A stretch of DNA of 16,316 nt from the NCBI GenBank assembly GCA_049511715.1, contig JBEKXU010000049.1, positions 1 through 16,316 of the forward strand, written 5' to 3'. The notes under the pieces are model-generated. The model made no database searches. It had not been told where the DNA came from and was given only the letters and a program-made list of their open reading frames with translations. The DNA comes from JBEKHT01 sp049511715 (lineage in GTDB: Bacteria > Chloroflexota > Anaerolineae > Anaerolineales > RBG-16-64-43). Below are positions 13,237 through 16,316 of this stretch, piece after piece. A program made the position numbers and the translations under genes. How positions within the stretch are numbered: position 1 is the first letter of the stretch; each line of letters opens with the position of its first letter.

Positions 13237-14481
13237 ATGGGCGCGAAGGGGAAGATCGCGGTGGTCGTGTTGGCAAGCGCGATGGTCATCGGGGCGTGTG
13301 CATTGCCTAGCCTGGGGGTAATGGAACCCCTGGCCAACCCGACGGCAGTGCCGTTGCCGCCGGTGGCGGTCTCCCCGACCGAGCAGGTGCTACCCTCCCT
13401 TCCGACCGGCACAGGCGCGGCCGGGGTGGAGGTGTTTCAAGACGTGCTGGAGGGGATCTACCGGCAGGTGAGCCCATCGGTGGTGATCATCAATGTGACC
13501 GAGGAAGCAAGCGCAGGCTCGGGGCAGGGTTTCTTCCCATTCTTTGGTCAAGCCCCGCAGAGCGGGCAGGCTCAGCAGGAGTTGGCGTCGGGGTTTGTGT
13601 GGGATAACCGGGGCGACATTGTGACGAACAACCATGTGATCGACGGGGCGGCAACGATCACGGTCAGCTTCAGTGATGGAACGCAGGCTACAGGGAGCAT
13701 GATCGGGGCGGATCCCAACAGCGACTTGGCTGTGGTGCGGGTAAACGTGGGAGCTAGCCTATTGCATCCTGTCCAGATGGGGGATTCTTCGAATCTGCAG
13801 GTAGGGCAGATCGTCATCGCGATCGGGAATCCCTTTGGGGAGCAAAACACCATGACCGAGGGGGTCGTCAGTGCGCTGGGACGGACGTTGCCGGTCCAGG
13901 GAGGGACCACAGCGCAGGGCACCTACTCGATTCCCGACGTGATTCAAACGGATGCCCCGATCAATCCGGGGAACTCGGGTGGGGTTCTGCTCGATGTAAT
14001 GGGAAAAGTGGTGGGAGTGACCTCGGCGATCGAATCTCCGGTGGAGGCTTCGTCGGGGATCGGGTTCGCGATACCGGTCAATATTGTGAAGCGGGTGGTT
14101 CCAGTGCTGATCCAGCAGGGGCACTATGCCGAACCGTATCTTGGGATCAGCGGCACGGATCTAACCTCGGACCTGGCCCAGGCAATGGGACTGCCGGGGA
14201 CCACCCGCGGCGCGCTAGTGGAAACGGTGGCCGCGGGAGGACCGGCGGACCGCGCCGGAGTGCAGGCAAGCAATCAACAGGTCAGTGTTGAGGGGCAGAC
14301 GGTGCCGGTTGGAGGCGACGTGATTGTGGGCATCAATGGCAGTGCGGTGAGAGGCATCGATGAGGTGATCTCCTACCTGGCCAACAACACCCAGGTCGGA
14401 CAGACGGTGACACTGACCGTGCTGCGGAAAGGGAAGTCGGTGAATCTCTCTGTGACCCTGGGCTCTCGTCCCGCCGGTTGA
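13237..14481 (+). CDS. HtrA/DegP-type serine protease with PDZ domain, predicted lipoprotein
   Basis: The protein should cut damaged or unfolded proteins outside the cytoplasm. Residues 1-20 form a signal peptide ending in a lipobox (VIGA-C21), so it is predicted to be lipid-anchored; a proline-rich, low-complexity linker follows to about 60. The trypsin-like domain has H133 (TNNHVID), D163 (NSDLAVV) and S247 (GNSGG), all intact. A PDZ domain spans about 300-410 (YLGISG, GALVETVAAGGPADRAGV, GDVIVGINGSAV). The ATG at 13237 is chosen because it follows a strong ribosome binding run (aaggagagg, 13222-13230) by 6 bases and starts the signal peptide; a GTG at 13129 would spoil it. It sits 121 bases after the anti-sigma gene, a common target of such regulators. 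Confidence 0.95.
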   Translation: MGAKGKIAVVVLASAMVIGACALPSLGVMEPLANPTAVPLPPVAVSPTEQVLPSLPTGTGAAGVEVFQDVLEGIYRQVSPSVVIINVTEEASAGSGQGFFPFFGQAPQSGQAQQELASGFVWDNRGDIVTNNHVIDGAATITVSFSDGTQATGSMIGADPNSDLAVVRVNVGASLLHPVQMGDSSNLQVGQIVIAIGNPFGEQNTMTEGVVSALGRTLPVQGGTTAQGTYSIPDVIQTDAPINPGNSGGVLLDVMGKVVGVTSAIESPVEASSGIGFAIPVNIVKRVVPVLIQQGHYAEPYLGISGTDLTSDLAQAMGLPGTTRGALVETVAAGGPADRAGVQASNQQVSVEGQTVPVGGDVIVGINGSAVRGIDEVISYLANNTQVGQTVTLTVLRKGKSVNLSVTLGSRPAG

Positions 14482-14705
14482 GGCGGAAGGCGAACGCGAA
14501 GCGGGAGGGCAGGGAGGCAAGCAGGGGCAAGATGGGTCGAGAGGCGGAGTTGGTGTTCCTTGCGTTGGTGCGGGCCGTGTCGATTTAGACGGTGGTCTTT
14601 GGGGTCGGAGCACCGCGGGTGATGTTTGCTGACAGGCAGGGGAAATCCGGACGGGCGCCAGGGGGATGGGGGCCCAGTGAGGATAACGAAAGGACGGGGC
14701 AGGCG
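14482..14705. other. 224-base gap between protease and adaptor genes
   Basis: No gene or terminator hairpin is visible. The strand is G-rich (gggaggg and ggggg runs). No convincing promoter is seen; a TTGGTG-like run near 14566 with TAGAC near 14585 is too weak to call. Confidence 0.4.
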
Positions 14706-16160
14706 ATGAAGAGGCTTGGCAGGTGGATCTGGATCCCGATCGTGATCGTGGTCGTGGTCCTGGGGGTCCTGGGAGATGCGTACTTTCAGGAGAGGCAGTA
14801 TCAGGCGACGCTGAAGTCGCTGCAAACCCAGACGCTGGCGCGCGGGACGATCACCGCCTCCGTGAGTGCGACGGGGACGCTGGCGGCGCGGCAGACGGCG
14901 GACCTGAGCTTCGGAGTGAACGGGCAGGTGGCGCAGGTCAATGTGAAACTGGGCGGCGAGGTGAAAAAGGGCCAGGTGCTGGCGACGCTGGATCCTTCTT
15001 CCTTGCCTTCCAGCGTCAACCTGGCCGAGCAGGACCTGGTGACGGCGCAGCAGGCGTTGCAGACGGCCCAGACCTCGCAGACGGCGGAGGCCAACGCGCA
15101 GATTGCCCTGCTCAAAGCCCAGGTGGCGCTTACTGCCGCCCAGAGCAACTACAACGACATCGTGCTCAACAATGGGCCCCTGGCCCTGTACGCGGCCAAG
15201 AACGCCATGCAGATTGCCAAGTCCCACTATGAGGCCAGCTCCACGGGCGAGAACTACACGCTGTACCTGCAAGCTCTGAACACCTATGAAACCCTTAACG
15301 GGATCGCCTCTTATTACGGGAGTTCCATCTATGGCAGTGCCGCGGCGGCCCCGTCCACGATCGCGACCGTGGTGGCGCAGTACAACTTGGCCAAGGCGCA
15401 ACTGGCGGATGCGCAGGCGGCGCTGAAGAATTACCAGAACGGGATCAGCCCGCAGGCGGTGACGGCGGCCCAGGCGCAGGTGGCGGCGGACGAATCGACG
15501 ATTGCCGAGGCGGAGATTGTGGCGCCGTTTGACGGGATGGTCACGGCGCTGAGCGTGCTGCCGGGAGATCTGGCGACGCCGGGGACGGTGGTGATCTCGC
15601 TGGCGGACATGTCGCAGTTGCACGTGGACATTCCGATCTCGGAGCTGGACATCAGCTCGATCTCGGTGGGGCAGACCGTAACGCTGAACTTTGACGCGTT
15701 TCCGACGAAGAATTACGCCGGGCAGGTGACGTCGGTGAGCACGGATCCGGCGATCTCGAGCGGGTCGGTGACGTATACGGTGCGGGTGGTGGTCCAGGAT
15801 GCGGATCCGAGCCTGCTGCCGGGCATGACGGCAGGGGTGACGATCGTGACCCAGAACTTGACCAATGTGCTGGTGGTTCCGACCCGGGCAGTGCGCACGG
15901 TGAGCGGACAGCACTTTTTGTATGAGATGCAGAACGGCCAGCTGGCGGCGGTGCCGGTGCAGCTGGGGGTGAGCAACGACACGCAGACTCAGGTGACGGG
16001 GGCCTCCTTGCAGACGGGGCAGAGGATCGTGGTGAATCCGCCCACGACGGTCTCAAGCGGAGCGGTGGGGATGTTTGGGTTAGGACGGATCTTTGGTGGG
16101 GCCGGGGCCGGAGGCGCAGCCGGGGTCAGGGTTGGCATCGGTGGCGGCGGTGGTTTGTAG
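14706..16160 (+). CDS. Membrane fusion (periplasmic adaptor) protein, MacA/HlyD-like
   Basis: The protein would link an ABC transporter in the membrane to the outside and help expel a drug, lipid or peptide. A single membrane helix lies at 8-23 (WIPIVIVVVVLGVLG). A lipoyl-like half-domain begins at 73 (GQVAQVNVKLGGEVKKGQVL). A long alpha-hairpin rich in Ala and Gln (about 105-265) follows; it is broken by a 70-residue stretch with many Tyr and Asn (150-220). The second lipoyl half is IVAPFDGMVTALSVLPGDL (271-289), and beta-barrel and membrane-proximal domains continue to about 445. The last 35 residues are Gly-rich. The ATG 14706 gives a proper N-terminal anchor; aaagga lies upstream. The following ABC ATPase gene supports a MacAB-type exporter; the cargo is unknown. 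Confidence 0.9.
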   Translation: MKRLGRWIWIPIVIVVVVLGVLGDAYFQERQYQATLKSLQTQTLARGTITASVSATGTLAARQTADLSFGVNGQVAQVNVKLGGEVKKGQVLATLDPSSLPSSVNLAEQDLVTAQQALQTAQTSQTAEANAQIALLKAQVALTAAQSNYNDIVLNNGPLALYAAKNAMQIAKSHYEASSTGENYTLYLQALNTYETLNGIASYYGSSIYGSAAAAPSTIATVVAQYNLAKAQLADAQAALKNYQNGISPQAVTAAQAQVAADESTIAEAEIVAPFDGMVTALSVLPGDLATPGTVVISLADMSQLHVDIPISELDISSISVGQTVTLNFDAFPTKNYAGQVTSVSTDPAISSGSVTYTVRVVVQDADPSLLPGMTAGVTIVTQNLTNVLVVPTRAVRTVSGQHFLYEMQNGQLAAVPVQLGVSNDTQTQVTGASLQTGQRIVVNPPTTVSSGAVGMFGLGRIFGGAGAGGAAGVRVGIGGGGGL

Positions 16161-16184
16161 TTGGTGGGGGGGGAGGGTAAGGGG

Positions 16185-16316
16185 ATGGCGGATTGGGTGA
16201 TCGAGCTGGAGGGTTTGACGAAGGTGTACCGGATGGGGGAGGTGGAGGTGCCGGCGTTGTGCGGGGTGACGCTGGGGATCGAGCGGGGAGAGGTGGTGGC
16301 GGTGATGGGGCCGTCG
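16185..16316 (+). CDS. ABC transporter ATP-binding protein (MacB/LolD-like), cut by window end
   Basis: Only the first 44 residues are present, ending in the Walker A motif (GPS of GPSGSGKST). The start MADWVIELEGLTKVYRMGEV, then ALCGVTLGIERGEVVAVMGP, is the standard opening of the MacB/LolD subfamily, in which a VPAL strand precedes the first loop. It should energise export together with the adaptor just upstream and a permease expected further downstream. GGGAGGG at 16171-16177 is the ribosome binding site, 7 bases before the ATG, and lies in a G-rich run that could fold as a quadruplex. Confidence 0.9.
   Translation, partial: MADWVIELEGLTKVYRMGEVEVPALCGVTLGIERGEVVAVMGPS

Noticed and set aside
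14373..15914. 513-codon open frame on the minus strand opposite the adaptor gene
   Set aside because: Its Arg/His-rich translation is typical of the antisense of a Gly/Ala/Gln-rich gene, while the plus strand gives a clear membrane fusion protein.

Overview
This is a GC-rich bacterial window. Its beta clamp (DnaN) and GatB read most like Chloroflexota proteins (Anaerolineae/Thermoflexia-like). That placement comes from recalled family patterns, not from a search, so treat it as likely but untested. TGA, TAG and GTG are all used in the ordinary bacterial way.

Layout. Bases 8-1021 are a complete IS30-family insertion sequence on the minus strand. Everything after it is on the plus strand. From 1077 to 6243 runs a tightly packed gene string: gatC, gatA, a sugar-phosphate nucleotidyltransferase, a 70-residue protein of unknown function, a degenerate short frame, a frameshifted DUF3052-like gene, then gatB. 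GatCAB makes Gln-tRNA and/or Asn-tRNA by amidating mischarged tRNA; here gatB lies about 1.9 kb from gatA. Next come a Glu/Leu/Phe/Val-type dehydrogenase with a clear terminator, a 778-residue protein with a PEP/pyruvate-binding ATP-grasp domain but no swivelling or TIM-barrel domain, and dnaN, also followed by a clear terminator.

After a gene-free stretch of about 550 bases (11391-11935) lies an envelope-stress-like module. It holds an ECF sigma factor split by a one-base frameshift, a zinc-binding membrane anti-sigma factor overlapping its stop, an HtrA-type lipoprotein serine protease, a MacA/HlyD-like membrane fusion protein, and the first 44 codons of its ABC ATPase, cut by the window edge. 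The inferred logic is that the anti-sigma factor holds the sigma factor at the membrane and the regulon includes the protease and exporter.

The points most worth a second look are: (1) a DUF3052-like gene that becomes readable when three single-base shifts are undone, two of them at 7-G tracts; (2) the similar break in the sigma gene; (3) -10 boxes only 5-6 bases before the start codons of several genes, suggesting leaderless mRNAs; (4) a possible 19-codon leaderless upstream frame whose TGA overlaps the dnaN ATG; and (5) a G-quadruplex-like run covering the ribosome binding site of the ABC ATPase gene. I found no CRISPR array, tRNA, rRNA, prophage or clearly new defence system.
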